64,000 bases of DNA from Streptomyces durocortorensis (GTDB lineage Bacteria; Actinomycetota; Actinomycetes; Streptomycetales; Streptomycetaceae): NCBI RefSeq assembly GCF_031760065.1, contig NZ_CP134500.1, positions 372,001-436,000 of the forward strand. Direction: 5' to 3'. Below, in pieces: positions 16,069 through 24,215 of this stretch. Under the pieces are notes generated by a model. That model was not told the origin of the DNA and made no database searches. It saw only the letters and a program-made list of their open reading frames with translations. Positions within the stretch are counted from its first letter, which is position 1, and each line of letters begins with the position of its first letter. Position numbers and translations under genes: made by a program.

Positions 16069-17025
16069 ATGGCGACGCCGGAGTTCCGCCCCACGCATGT
16101 CGTCCCGCGGGACGGGCTGCCGGCCTGGGAGGCGCCCGACGTCTCCCGGCCCACCGACCCTCTGGACGCCCTGCTTCCGGTGCAGCTGCTGGACCGTCGC
16201 GGGGACTGGGCGTACGTCGGCTGTTCCAACGGCTGGTCGGCGTGGGTCGACGGACGGCTCCTCGTCTCCGTACCGCAGACACCCCCGGCCCCCGGGCAGC
16301 CGCTCGCCCGCACCGCGGACCCGCGGCCGCTGCTGGCGAGGACGGAGGAGTCGCTGAGCGAGTACCGCCGCGCGGCCCAGGACCTGGCCGAGGGCCGCAG
16401 CGACGGTGAAGCCTTCCGGCAGCGGACGCGGGGGCGGCGGGTGGGGGTGGTCGTGGACGGGGAGTCGGTGTGGCTGTACGACGCGGAGCACGAGCGGTGG
16501 GTGTTCTGCGACGGGACGCAACTGAGTACGTATGCGGCGCAGTCGGGGCCGGGGGCGAGCCAGGAGGGCGCGGGCCGGGAGGGCGCGGCTCCGGAGGGCG
16601 CGGGCGGTGCGGGGGCGCGCGGGGCGGGGGCGAGACCGGAGGGCGCGGGCCATGCGGCGGCGGGCCAGGCCCGTGACGGCGGCGGCCTCGGGGCCCATCC
16701 CGCCGAGGACGGCCCCGAGCCTACGCGCGTGGTTCCCGCGGAAGGACCCGAACCGGCTCGCGTCGTTTCGACGGACGGACCCGAGCCCACCCGCGTGGTT
16801 CCAGCCGAGGGGCCCGAACCCACCCGCGTCGTACCCCCCGAAGGCCCCGAACCCACCCGCGTAGTCCCAGCCGACGCCCCCGACCCCACCGACGTCGTCC
16901 CGGCCGAGGGGCCCGAACCCACCCGCGTCGTACCCCCAGACGCCCCCGAACCCACCCGGGCGGCCCCCGTAGCCGGGGCCGACGAGCCGCGTGGTGGCGG
17001 GGCGTCGGGGAACGCAGGGCGGTGA
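16069..17025 (+). CDS. Protein with SH3-like N-terminus and eight TRVV-type repeats
   Basis: A 318-residue protein of no family I can name. Residues about 1-75 read like a small SH3-like beta barrel (LPVQLLDRRGDWAYVGCSNG, then WSAWVDGRLL), and 110-155 hold a second strand-rich segment. Residues about 165-212 are Gly/Ala-rich. Residues 215-302 are eight tandem 11-residue repeats, GPEPTRVVPAE and variants; seven keep the Thr, and most have Val at Thr+3. It lies 9 bp after the FHA-FHA-ABC gene and 6 bp before the kinase gene. The repeats look like an array of kinase sites and FHA docking motifs. Confidence 0.8.
   Translation: MATPEFRPTHVVPRDGLPAWEAPDVSRPTDPLDALLPVQLLDRRGDWAYVGCSNGWSAWVDGRLLVSVPQTPPAPGQPLARTADPRPLLARTEESLSEYRRAAQDLAEGRSDGEAFRQRTRGRRVGVVVDGESVWLYDAEHERWVFCDGTQLSTYAAQSGPGASQEGAGREGAAPEGAGGAGARGAGARPEGAGHAAAGQARDGGGLGAHPAEDGPEPTRVVPAEGPEPARVVSTDGPEPTRVVPAEGPEPTRVVPPEGPEPTRVVPADAPDPTDVVPAEGPEPTRVVPPDAPEPTRAAPVAGADEPRGGGASGNAGR
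16711..16974 (+). repeat. Eight in-frame 33-bp coding repeats (PEPTRVV motif)
   Basis: 264 bp encoding eight 11-residue units. The Thr is replaced by Ala in unit 2; units 6 and 8 diverge (PTDVV, PTRAA). Codon choice differs between units, so this is protein-level conservation and not only recent DNA duplication, which supports selection on the peptide motif. Confidence 0.9.
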
Positions 17026-17031
17026 CCGCCG

Positions 17032-18063
17032 ATGACGCCTCCGCCTCCGCCCCCGCCGCCTCCCCCGTCGCACGACGCCGCGTTGCCCACCGGGCGGGAC
17101 GACGATCTCGTCGGCAAGCGGATCGCTGGCTACCTCGTGGAGGCCGAGGTCGGCCGGGGCGGTATGGCGGTCGTGTACCGGGCCAGGGACCTGCGGCTGG
17201 ACCGGACCGTCGCGCTGAAGCTGCTCGCGCCGGAACTGGCCCGCAACGACACCTTCCGGCAGCGGTTCACTCACGAGTCGCGGGTGGCGGCCGCGATCGA
17301 CCACCCCCACATCGTGCCGGTGTTCGAGGCGGGTGAGACCGAGGGACTGCTCTACATCGCCATGCGCTATGTCGCGGGCGCCGATCTGCGTGTCCTCATC
17401 GACCGGCGCGGGCCGCTGGACCTGACGGCCGCCGTCCGGATCGGCGCGCAGGTCGCCTCCGCGCTCGACGCGGCCCATGACCACGACCTGGTGCACCGGG
17501 ATGTGAAGCCGGGGAACATCCTGGTGGCGGCGGGTACCGACAGCGACCATCCGGAGCACGTGTACCTCACCGACTTCGGGCTGACGAAGAAGTCCCTGTC
17601 GCTGACCGGGTTCACCACGGTCGGCCAGTTCGTCGGCACCCTCGACTACGTGGCGCCGGAACAGATCTCCGGGCGGCCCGTCGACGGGCGGTGCGACGTG
17701 TACAGCCTCGCCTGCGTCGTCCAGGAGACCCTGACCGGAGCGCCCCCCTTCCAGCGGGACGACGACATGGCCCTGTTGTGGGCTCATCAGTACGATCCGC
17801 CGCCCCCGCCGAGCGGGCTGCGGCCCGGTCTTCCGGCTGCCATCGACGGCGTGCTGGCGAAGGCGCTCGCCAAGGCCCCGGATGACCGTTACGAGACCTG
17901 TCTGCGGTTCGTCGCCGCGCTGCGGGCCGCGGCGGCCGGGATCGGGCCCGGGCAGCACGCGCCGACCCGGGTGGACGTGCGGGCCGGTTCGTGGTCGGCG
18001 GCCGCCGCGCCGCCGCCCCGGCCGCCGCGCTGGGCCGCTCCGGTGTTCCCGGGCGGCAGCTGA
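17032..18063 (+). CDS. Soluble PknB-like Ser/Thr protein kinase
   Basis: A 343-residue Hanks-type kinase. After a run of ten or more prolines come the glycine loop GRGGMAVVY (41-49), catalytic Lys63 (VALKLL), HRDVKPGN (155-162, Asp157), DFG (181-183) and APE (208-210); the activation loop holds several Thr (SLTGFTTVG). No transmembrane helix or PASTA domain follows. The tail is Ala/Pro-rich and contains APTRVDV, resembling the repeats in the preceding protein. It is the last gene of the FHA-ABC operon and probably phosphorylates the TRVV array. Confidence 0.93.
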   Translation: MTPPPPPPPPPPSHDAALPTGRDDDLVGKRIAGYLVEAEVGRGGMAVVYRARDLRLDRTVALKLLAPELARNDTFRQRFTHESRVAAAIDHPHIVPVFEAGETEGLLYIAMRYVAGADLRVLIDRRGPLDLTAAVRIGAQVASALDAAHDHDLVHRDVKPGNILVAAGTDSDHPEHVYLTDFGLTKKSLSLTGFTTVGQFVGTLDYVAPEQISGRPVDGRCDVYSLACVVQETLTGAPPFQRDDDMALLWAHQYDPPPPPSGLRPGLPAAIDGVLAKALAKAPDDRYETCLRFVAALRAAAAGIGPGQHAPTRVDVRAGSWSAAAAPPPRPPRWAAPVFPGGS

Positions 18064-18134
18064 ACAGCCATCGGCTGAACAGGCATCAGGCTCGACTGGC
18101 GGTCGGCGCGGCCCGGTTATACCCGGGAAGGGGG

Positions 18135-19424
18135 TCAGGCAGGCGGCGGGCTCTCGTCCGGGATCTCGCCGCGCCGGTGGACGCGGGAGGCGGCGAGGCC
18201 CCCGAGGAACCCGGTGACCAGCCCCCAGAGCACGGCGAGGCCGAGGGCGGTCCACAGTTTCGGGCGCAGTGACACCTCACCGCCGAGTCCGCCGCCCAGG
18301 TCGCCGAGCCCCATGAGGGACAGCCCGTAGTGCGCGGAGACCCGGGCGGTGAGGCAGATGAACAGCACGGTCAGGGAGAGCGCCGCCGCCATGTGCACCG
18401 CGTGCTGCCACAGGCGCATCCGGGCGGGCGAGCGGGCCGCCATGAGGAACGCGGCGCCGAGCAGCAGCAGGGTGGCGGCGGCCACGAGCCAGCGAACGCG
18501 CCCGTCCTGCGCGGCGAGGGTGGTCAGGTTGAGGGTGGAGAGGTCGGGGGTGCGCAGGACGGTGTCGAGGACCTGGGGCATCGGCAGTCCGAAGGGGCCC
18601 TCGACCTTCCCCTCCCAGGAGGCGCCGAGCCCGAGGGTGAACGCGAGCCAGACCAGGTTGGGAAGCCCGAGGAGGATCACCGCCGCGGTCTCGGCGGGGT
18701 GCCCGTGCGTGATCATCACGACGAGACCGGCGACGACGCCGAGCGCGACGCACACGAGGAGCAGCACCACCATGGCGAAGGCAGCCGGGCGTACGGGCTC
18801 CTGGAAGCGCACCAGCCGGGGCGGCAGCGGGGCGCGGCGCGAGACGAGCAGGGCCAGGACCAGGACCCCGGCGAGCCAGAGGAGCCCGAAGACCAGGGTC
18901 AGGGGGATCTCCGCCCGGAAGCCGACCTTGGGCGAGCCGCCCAGGAGGTCCCCGGCACCGCTGCCGGTGAGCTCGTCGGCCGAAAGGGTGAAGGTGTGCC
19001 GGGCCACGAGCGAGAGCACGATCAGGGCGACGATCCACAGCGCGGCGACCCGGCCCGCCCAGCCCGCCAGTTCGCGGGTGCCCGCGACGGCCCGGTGGCG
19101 CAGCGGGCGGAGGAATCCGCGGGCGACGAGAAGGGCGCCCACCAGGGTCACGGAGAGCGGGAGCACCGAGAGGTCGGCCTGCGTCCCCACGAGAGGTCCG
19201 GTGTCCCCGGAGAGTCCTACGGAGCCTCCGGCCGCCATCACCACGACCGCGGCGACGACCGCTGGAAAGGCCCCGCCGGGCAGCCCGGCCGCACCGGCGG
19301 CCCACAGACCGAGGGCCGCGGTCGCCAGCATGGCGAGCACGCCGGGGAGGACCGCGACGAGCGCGTCGCGCCAGCCGTGCGGGGTGCGTGCGGTGTTCCT
19401 GTCGTTGCTCGCGCGGACGTTCAC
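18135..19424 (-). CDS. Streptophobe-type polytopic membrane protein
   Basis: A 429-residue protein with roughly ten hydrophobic helices separated by short loops. It starts RDALVAVLPGVLAMLATAALGLW and contains GGSVGLSGDTGPLVGTQADL and a central HGHPAETAAVILLGLPNLVW, features I associate with the Streptomyces-specific streptophobe family, whose function is unknown. No catalytic motif is visible. The start is GTG at 19424, with TAGCGT 6 nt upstream and no Shine-Dalgarno, so probably leaderless. It is convergent with the kinase operon. Confidence 0.8.
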   Translation of the reverse strand: MNVRASNDRNTARTPHGWRDALVAVLPGVLAMLATAALGLWAAGAAGLPGGAFPAVVAAVVVMAAGGSVGLSGDTGPLVGTQADLSVLPLSVTLVGALLVARGFLRPLRHRAVAGTRELAGWAGRVAALWIVALIVLSLVARHTFTLSADELTGSGAGDLLGGSPKVGFRAEIPLTLVFGLLWLAGVLVLALLVSRRAPLPPRLVRFQEPVRPAAFAMVVLLLVCVALGVVAGLVVMITHGHPAETAAVILLGLPNLVWLAFTLGLGASWEGKVEGPFGLPMPQVLDTVLRTPDLSTLNLTTLAAQDGRVRWLVAAATLLLLGAAFLMAARSPARMRLWQHAVHMAAALSLTVLFICLTARVSAHYGLSLMGLGDLGGGLGGEVSLRPKLWTALGLAVLWGLVTGFLGGLAASRVHRRGEIPDESPPPA

Positions 19425-19637
19425 ACTGTCACGCTAGGCAGGGACCGGATGCCGCGCCCCCCGAAATAACCGGTCCCTCCCTCCGCTTGCGGAGACCAGC
19501 CGGGCGGGACACAGAATGAGGCGATATGCCCCGGATTACCGATCAGCGCTCGTACGGCAACGGCATGGGCGCCCCGGTACGGAAACGGACCCGGCACGGG
19601 TGTCCGGGGCGGGTACCGACGACGGGAAGAAGAGCCC

Positions 19638-20993
19638 GTGAGTGTCCAGCCGCCGTCATCCGGCCGCCCCACAGGACCGCCCTCCGGCCCGCTCTCGGGC
19701 CCTTCGCAGTCCGGTGGTCCGACGCCTCCGCCTCCCACCGTGTCCAGTCCACCGCCCGGCCCGCCCAGCGGTGACGACCACGGCGGACCGGGCGGCTCCG
19801 GCGGTTCGGGGGACGGCGGCGGCTCCGGCGGCGCGGGAGGTTCCGGTGGCGCGGGCGGGGGCCCTGGGCACGGCTCGGGCGCCACTCCCGGTTCCGGCCC
19901 CGGGCGCCCCTGGTGGCGTTCGGTCCCCCGGATCGCGGCGATCGCCACAGCGCTGGTGGCGGCGGTCGTGCTGATCGTCTTCCTGACCCGGCCCGACGGC
20001 GGCTCGAAGGCGGGCGGCGAGGTGTTCCTCCAGGCGGCGGGCTCCTCGGGGCCCGATCCGTTCACGGAGTCCACGGCCAACGACGACGCGGCCGAGCCGG
20101 GGACGGCGACGCCCTCGAAGGCGCCCAGCGGAACGGCGACCGGCACCCAGGTGACACGCGGGGTCGACGGCGCGGCGCCCGGTCTGTACGGGGGCACCCG
20201 CCAGGTCGCCAGCTGCGATGTGGAGAAGCAGATCGACACGCTGGCGGCGGCCCCGGACAAGAACCGGGCGTTCGCCTCGGTCCAGGACATCGAGCCGTCC
20301 GCCGTCCCCGGCTATCTGCGCGACCTCACCCCCGTGACGCTCCGGATGGACACCCGTGTCACCAACCACGGCTTCCGGGACGGCGAGGCGACGGCCTATC
20401 AGGCGGTGCTCCAGGCCGGAACGGCGGTCCTCGTCGACGACCGCGGCGTGCCCCGGGTCCGCTGCGCCTGCGGCAACCCGCTGCTGCCGCCCGTCGCCCA
20501 GGACAGCACTCCCCGCACGACGGGGCAGGCCTGGCCCGGTTACCGGGCGTCGGACGTGGTCGTGGTCGAGCCGTCGGCGAAACCGGTGAAGGAGTTCGTG
20601 ATGGTCGACCCGGAGAACGGCGACTGGTTCGAGCGGCTCGCCGGCGACACGGGCGACGGCGACAAGAGGACCGATCCTCCCGAGGACGCGTCCGCCTCGC
20701 CCTGTCCGCCGGGATCGCGTGACGACCAGGACCGGCCGTGTCCCCCGTCGGATCCCTCCGCCTCGCCGGACGAGCAGACGTCACCGCCGGGTGAGGACCC
20801 TGCGACCTCCGAGCCCCCGCCGGACGACCCGGCCACCTCGGAACCGCCCCCGGACGACCCGGCCACCTCCGAGCCGCCGCCCGCCGACCCGCCCGGCTCT
20901 CAGTCGGCCCCGCAGCCCTCGGCGCCCGGTTCGCCGAACCCGCAGGACCCCGAGCCGCAGACGGGGGCACCGGCGGCCGCCGCCCGGGCCTGA
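19638..20993 (+). CDS. Single-pass membrane protein with Pro/Ser-rich tails (DUF6777-like)
   Basis: A 451-residue protein. The N-terminal ~95 residues are Pro/Ser then Gly-rich and probably cytoplasmic. One helix spans about 98-117 (PRIAAIATALVAAVVLIVFL), followed by an exported domain (about 125-340) that begins VFLQAAGSSGPDPFTEST and includes a conserved-looking CACGNPL. The C-terminal ~110 residues are acidic and Pro/Ser/Thr-rich, with three copies of ATSEPPPDDP-type repeats, like a cell-wall-spanning stalk. The GPDPFT element recalls DUF6777. The start is GTG after GGGAAGAAG. Function unknown. Confidence 0.75.
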   Translation: MSVQPPSSGRPTGPPSGPLSGPSQSGGPTPPPPTVSSPPPGPPSGDDHGGPGGSGGSGDGGGSGGAGGSGGAGGGPGHGSGATPGSGPGRPWWRSVPRIAAIATALVAAVVLIVFLTRPDGGSKAGGEVFLQAAGSSGPDPFTESTANDDAAEPGTATPSKAPSGTATGTQVTRGVDGAAPGLYGGTRQVASCDVEKQIDTLAAAPDKNRAFASVQDIEPSAVPGYLRDLTPVTLRMDTRVTNHGFRDGEATAYQAVLQAGTAVLVDDRGVPRVRCACGNPLLPPVAQDSTPRTTGQAWPGYRASDVVVVEPSAKPVKEFVMVDPENGDWFERLAGDTGDGDKRTDPPEDASASPCPPGSRDDQDRPCPPSDPSASPDEQTSPPGEDPATSEPPPDDPATSEPPPDDPATSEPPPADPPGSQSAPQPSAPGSPNPQDPEPQTGAPAAAARA

Positions 20994-21140
20994 GGGCTGC
21001 CCTGTAATCACGCTGATCCGCCAGGGATGACGGGACAGCCCTGGGCCGTGCCCGGAACGTCGAGCCTGGACCGTGACTTTCCGGACGCCCGCCCATCAGC
21101 CGCGTCACCAACACCGCGCGGGCCAAGCGGGCCAATACGC

Positions 21141-21470
21141 CTAGAGGGTCTTCATCTCCACCGGGGTGCCCGTCGGCGCCTCCGCCCGCTGGCCCGTACG
21201 CACTCCGGCGGCCGACGCGGCCGAGTGCAGGGAGCGCAGGGCGACCAGCAGGAATCCGATGTCATCGAGGTAGACGGGGTCCGGCAGCAGGTCGACGGGC
21301 GACACCGTGTAGATCACGGCCGCCCAGACGAGCGCCTTGCTGCGCAGCGGAATCCCGGAGTCCACCAGGAGTTTCCTGGCCTTGAAGACGCGCACCAGGA
21401 GCACGGCGGCCAGAACCAGGGTGATCAGCGCGGCCACGGCGGCGACAACGAGCCAAGCGGTTGTGTCCAT
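21141..21470 (-). CDS. YkvA-type small membrane protein (DUF1232)
   Basis: A 109-residue protein with an N-terminal helix (WLVVAAVAALITLVLAAVLL) and the DUF1232 core: SKALVWAAVIYTVSPVDLLP followed by DPVYLDDIGFLLVALR. The SP.DL.PD..P..G..DD pattern is the family signature. Function is not established. It is convergent with the DUF6777-like gene; the 147-bp gap between them shows no clear terminator. Confidence 0.9.
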   Translation of the reverse strand: MDTTAWLVVAAVAALITLVLAAVLLVRVFKARKLLVDSGIPLRSKALVWAAVIYTVSPVDLLPDPVYLDDIGFLLVALRSLHSAASAAGVRTGQRAEAPTGTPVEMKTL

Positions 21471-21541
21471 GGCTCATCATCTACCCACCTTTTCGCGTAC
21501 TTCCGCCCGACCCGTACGCCTACGGCGGCGCGCGCCGCTCG

Positions 21542-22639
21542 TCATCCATGCACGCCCAGGGGCCGGTGCAGGGCGAGGAGCGCCTGATCGTCCTGGATCC
21601 GGCCGCCGGTGTGCCGTCCCACGTCCTCGATCATGAGGTGGAGGATCTGCGCCGGGGTGGCCGGATCACCGGTCAGCGCCCGGTGACGTACGAGATGGGG
21701 CAGGCGCACGGCCGCGTCGTAGAAGACCCCGGACTCGTCGCGGGCCTCGGTGACCCCGTCGGTGTAGCAGATGAGGGTGGCGCCGGGTGGAAAGGAGAAC
21801 GTGTCGACCGGGGCCGACCAGGCGCCCAGGGCGCTCATGCCGAGCGGGGGCGCCTCCTCGGACGGTTCCAGGACGGCGGCCCGGCCCCCGGCGTCCAGCA
21901 GCACCGGGGGCGGGTGCCCGCGGTTGATGACCCGTACGGTGTCGAGGCCGACGGAGAACTCGGCGATCAGGGCCGTCGTGAACCCCTCGTCCCGCTCGTG
22001 GCCGCCGCGACGGCCGCCCTCGCGCAGCAGGGCCCGTTCCAGGGAGGCCACCAGGCGGGGCAGGTCCTCGGCCTCGTCCGCGGCGTAACGGAAGGCGCCC
22101 AGGTCCGCGCAGACCGCGCTCACCGCGCCCAGGCCCTTGCCCCGTACGTCCCCGACCATCACGCGCACCCCGTGCGGGGTGTCCTGGACGACGTAGAGGT
22201 CGCCGCCGATCATGGCCTCGTCCTCGGCGGGCACGTACCGGGCGGCGATCCTGAGCTCGCCGAGCCGTGACGGGGGCCTGGGCAGGACGGCGCTCTGGGC
22301 CACGGCGGCGACCTGCCGGGCACGGCGGGTCCGAGCGGTCTGGCCCTCCAGGGCGCGGTGGATGAGGACGGCCAGCACGGTTACGGCCAGAAGGGTGAGC
22401 TGGTTGGCGACGCCCCGGTGCCAGCCGAAGGTGCCGTTGATCCAGGCGAGGGCCGCGTGGACGGCCATGGACAGGGCGCCGATCGCGATGATGCCGGGCA
22501 GGCTCAGGAGCGGTGCGGCGGCGACGGGCGCGGCCATCAGCAGCGGCGCGGAGGTGACGTCCGTCGGAGTGGCCAGGTCCAGCACGGCGGCCAGCACGAT
22601 GACCCCCACCGGGATCCACTGGGCTCTGCGCAGCTCCAC
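21542..22639 (-). CDS. Membrane-anchored SpoIIE/PP2C-type phosphatase
   Basis: About 365 residues. The N-terminal third has four or five membrane helices without an obvious sensory domain. The C-terminal domain is the SpoIIE-like PP2C fold: RIAARYVPAEDEAMIGGDLY (first metal Asp), VMVGDVRGKGLGA (second metal site), and CYTDGVTEARDE and IQDDQALLAL (third and fourth metal sites). Such proteins dephosphorylate anti-anti-sigma factors. GTG at 22639 is preferred, with GGGGGAG just upstream; 22642 is an adjacent alternative. A DUF5753 regulator and an RsbW-like ATPase lie nearby. Confidence 0.88.
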   Translation of the reverse strand: MELRRAQWIPVGVIVLAAVLDLATPTDVTSAPLLMAAPVAAAPLLSLPGIIAIGALSMAVHAALAWINGTFGWHRGVANQLTLLAVTVLAVLIHRALEGQTARTRRARQVAAVAQSAVLPRPPSRLGELRIAARYVPAEDEAMIGGDLYVVQDTPHGVRVMVGDVRGKGLGAVSAVCADLGAFRYAADEAEDLPRLVASLERALLREGGRRGGHERDEGFTTALIAEFSVGLDTVRVINRGHPPPVLLDAGGRAAVLEPSEEAPPLGMSALGAWSAPVDTFSFPPGATLICYTDGVTEARDESGVFYDAAVRLPHLVRHRALTGDPATPAQILHLMIEDVGRHTGGRIQDDQALLALHRPLGVHG

Positions 22640-22713
22640 CACTCCCCCACGCTGTACGGGGTCGGCGGCCCTCGCATCCCGGCGCGGGCCGGGAGGGCTC
22701 CGCCCGTGGCCGC

Positions 22714-23547
22714 TCACTCCGGCAGCGGAGTCCCGGGACGGGGCGCGGCGGCGCACGCGGCGTCCAGCCGGATGCGGTGGGCCATCACGGTCTCGGGGTC
22801 GTCGACGACGTCGACCCGGACGCCGGGGGTCTCCAGGACGGCCTGGTCGCCGATCTCGGGGGCGGGGACCCGCAGCAGGTGAAGCGGCGGCATGCCGGTC
22901 AGGGGGTGCGGCGGGTGGTCCATGGGCACCACCTGGACAGTGATGTGCCGCTCCCGCATCGCCTCGGCCAGCGCCGCCCGCTGCCCGGCCATCGTCTCCG
23001 GTCCGCCGACCCGGGTGTGCAGGGCCGCGGCCGGGAACAGGGCCCACAGGTCGGCTCCGCGCTCACGCATCCGCCGGCGCCGCTCCCGCAGCAGTTCGAC
23101 GCGGCGCTCCAGCCGGGCCGGGGGGTCGTCCGGATACTGCGTGCGGTGGAGCGCGGCGGCGTACGCGGGGGTGCGCAGCAGCTCGGGCACGAGCGCCGGG
23201 TGCCAGGTCCGCACGAGACTGGCCGAGGACTCCACGCCGATGACCTCCTGCTGCCAGGCGTCCATCGCGTCCCGCCAGCGGTGCCACCAGCCGGGCAGGT
23301 TCGCGTCGGCGAGTTTGGCCATCATGGGCTCGGCGACAGCGGGCGGGACTCCGTAGCAGCGCAGCAGTTCGCTGACCTGCCGGGCGTCGAGTCCGGTCTC
23401 GGCCCGTTCGATCCGCCGGACGGTGGCGGGGTGGGCATCCAGTGCCTCCGCGGCGGCCCGGAGACTGATCCCGGCGCGTTCCCGCAGCAGCCGGAGGCGG
23501 ACCGCCAGTACGCGGTGCTCCACGGTGGGACCGGAGCGGGCTCGCAT
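22714..23547 (-). CDS. XRE-type helix-turn-helix regulator with DUF5753
   Basis: A 277-residue protein. Residues 10-70 are an HTH_31/XRE domain (LRLLRERAGISLRAAAEAL, VRRIERAETGLDARQV). The remainder is DUF5753 (QQEVIGVESSASLVRTWHPALVPELL, a C-terminal VQVVPMDHPPHP), the Streptomyces WhiJ/Scr1-type regulator fold. RBS GAGGAAGG precedes the ATG. It is divergent from an RsbW-like ATPase, a common pairing. The DUF397 small partner usually next to such genes is missing here. Confidence 0.92.
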   Translation of the reverse strand: MRARSGPTVEHRVLAVRLRLLRERAGISLRAAAEALDAHPATVRRIERAETGLDARQVSELLRCYGVPPAVAEPMMAKLADANLPGWWHRWRDAMDAWQQEVIGVESSASLVRTWHPALVPELLRTPAYAAALHRTQYPDDPPARLERRVELLRERRRRMRERGADLWALFPAAALHTRVGGPETMAGQRAALAEAMRERHITVQVVPMDHPPHPLTGMPPLHLLRVPAPEIGDQAVLETPGVRVDVVDDPETVMAHRIRLDAACAAAPRPGTPLPE

Positions 23548-23634
23548 GCGGATACCTTCCTCGTCGAGCCCCGATAGGGAGCACTACACACTCTGTCGGT
23601 TGCAAAGTACGCGTTTTGCGTCGAGAGTGCATAC

Positions 23635-24126
23635 ATGTCGGAAATAGCCATTTGCGCGGAACGCGCCCCCGATGCCGGAGGCGGCCGAGGTGCGCACAGC
23701 TGGTGGGTGCCCCGATCGCCCAGGGGGGTGCCGGAGGCGCGGCACCGGGTGCAGGAGGCGATGCGCGCGTGGGGAGAACCCGCCGACCGCGTCGAGGCGG
23801 CCGCTCTCATCGTGACGGAACTGGTCACCAACGCCGTGCAGCACACCAGCACCCGGCGGATCCGCTGTCGCCTCCTGCGCTCGCCCGGCGGGGTACGCCT
23901 GTGCGTGTGGAACCGCGGCCGGGCCCGTATCCCCTCCCCCGCCTGTCCTGACGACTCGGTGGAGCTGCTGAGGGCCTCGGCCCGGGAGACCGGCGGCCTC
24001 GGCGCCGATGATGCGATCGACTGCCTGTCCGAGGACGGCAGGGGCCTGCTGCTCGTCGACGCGCTGGCGGCCCGCTGGGGCACCCGCGCCGCACTGGCGG
24101 GCCGACTCGTCTGGGCCGACCTCTGA
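23635..24126 (+). CDS. RsbW-like ATP-binding protein (HATPase_c_2, anti-sigma type)
   Basis: A 163-residue GHKL ATPase. The N box is VTELVTNAVQH and the G2 box is EDGRGLLLVDALA, with CVWNRG between them in place of a clear G1. This size and layout fit the many Streptomyces single-domain anti-sigma-factor-like kinases. It is divergent from the DUF5753 regulator with 87 bp between starts, so the two probably form one switch. The Shine-Dalgarno is weak (CGAGAG). Confidence 0.88.
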   Translation: MSEIAICAERAPDAGGGRGAHSWWVPRSPRGVPEARHRVQEAMRAWGEPADRVEAAALIVTELVTNAVQHTSTRRIRCRLLRSPGGVRLCVWNRGRARIPSPACPDDSVELLRASARETGGLGADDAIDCLSEDGRGLLLVDALAARWGTRAALAGRLVWADL

Positions 24127-24172
24127 CGCCGCTCGCCCTCTGACGCCGCCCGCGGTCTCGGCGCCGACGCCG

Positions 24173-24189
24173 CCCCGCCTCCGGCGGGG
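24173..24189. terminator. Hairpin between convergent ATPase and RNase H genes
   Basis: CCCCGCC (24173-24179) and GGCGGGG (24183-24189) form a perfect 7-bp stem with a 3-nt loop in the 89-bp gap between two converging genes. It lacks a U-tract, as is common in Streptomyces. Confidence 0.45.
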
Positions 24190-24215
24190 ACCGGGACCAA
24201 GGCAGGGACCCGACC

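Noticed and set aside
16711..16974. CRISPR-like array
   Set aside because: The 33-bp units are contiguous, in frame and without spacers; they encode a peptide repeat.
13672..18255. Very long minus-strand ORF of 1527 codons
   Set aside because: It is the antisense of the FHA-ABC, repeat-protein and kinase genes; high G+C suppresses stop codons. The plus-strand frames hold clear domain motifs.
19526..19774. 82-codon plus-strand ORF before the DUF6777-like gene
   Set aside because: It overlaps that gene in another frame, is Arg-rich and has no RBS; the GTG at 19638 is supported.
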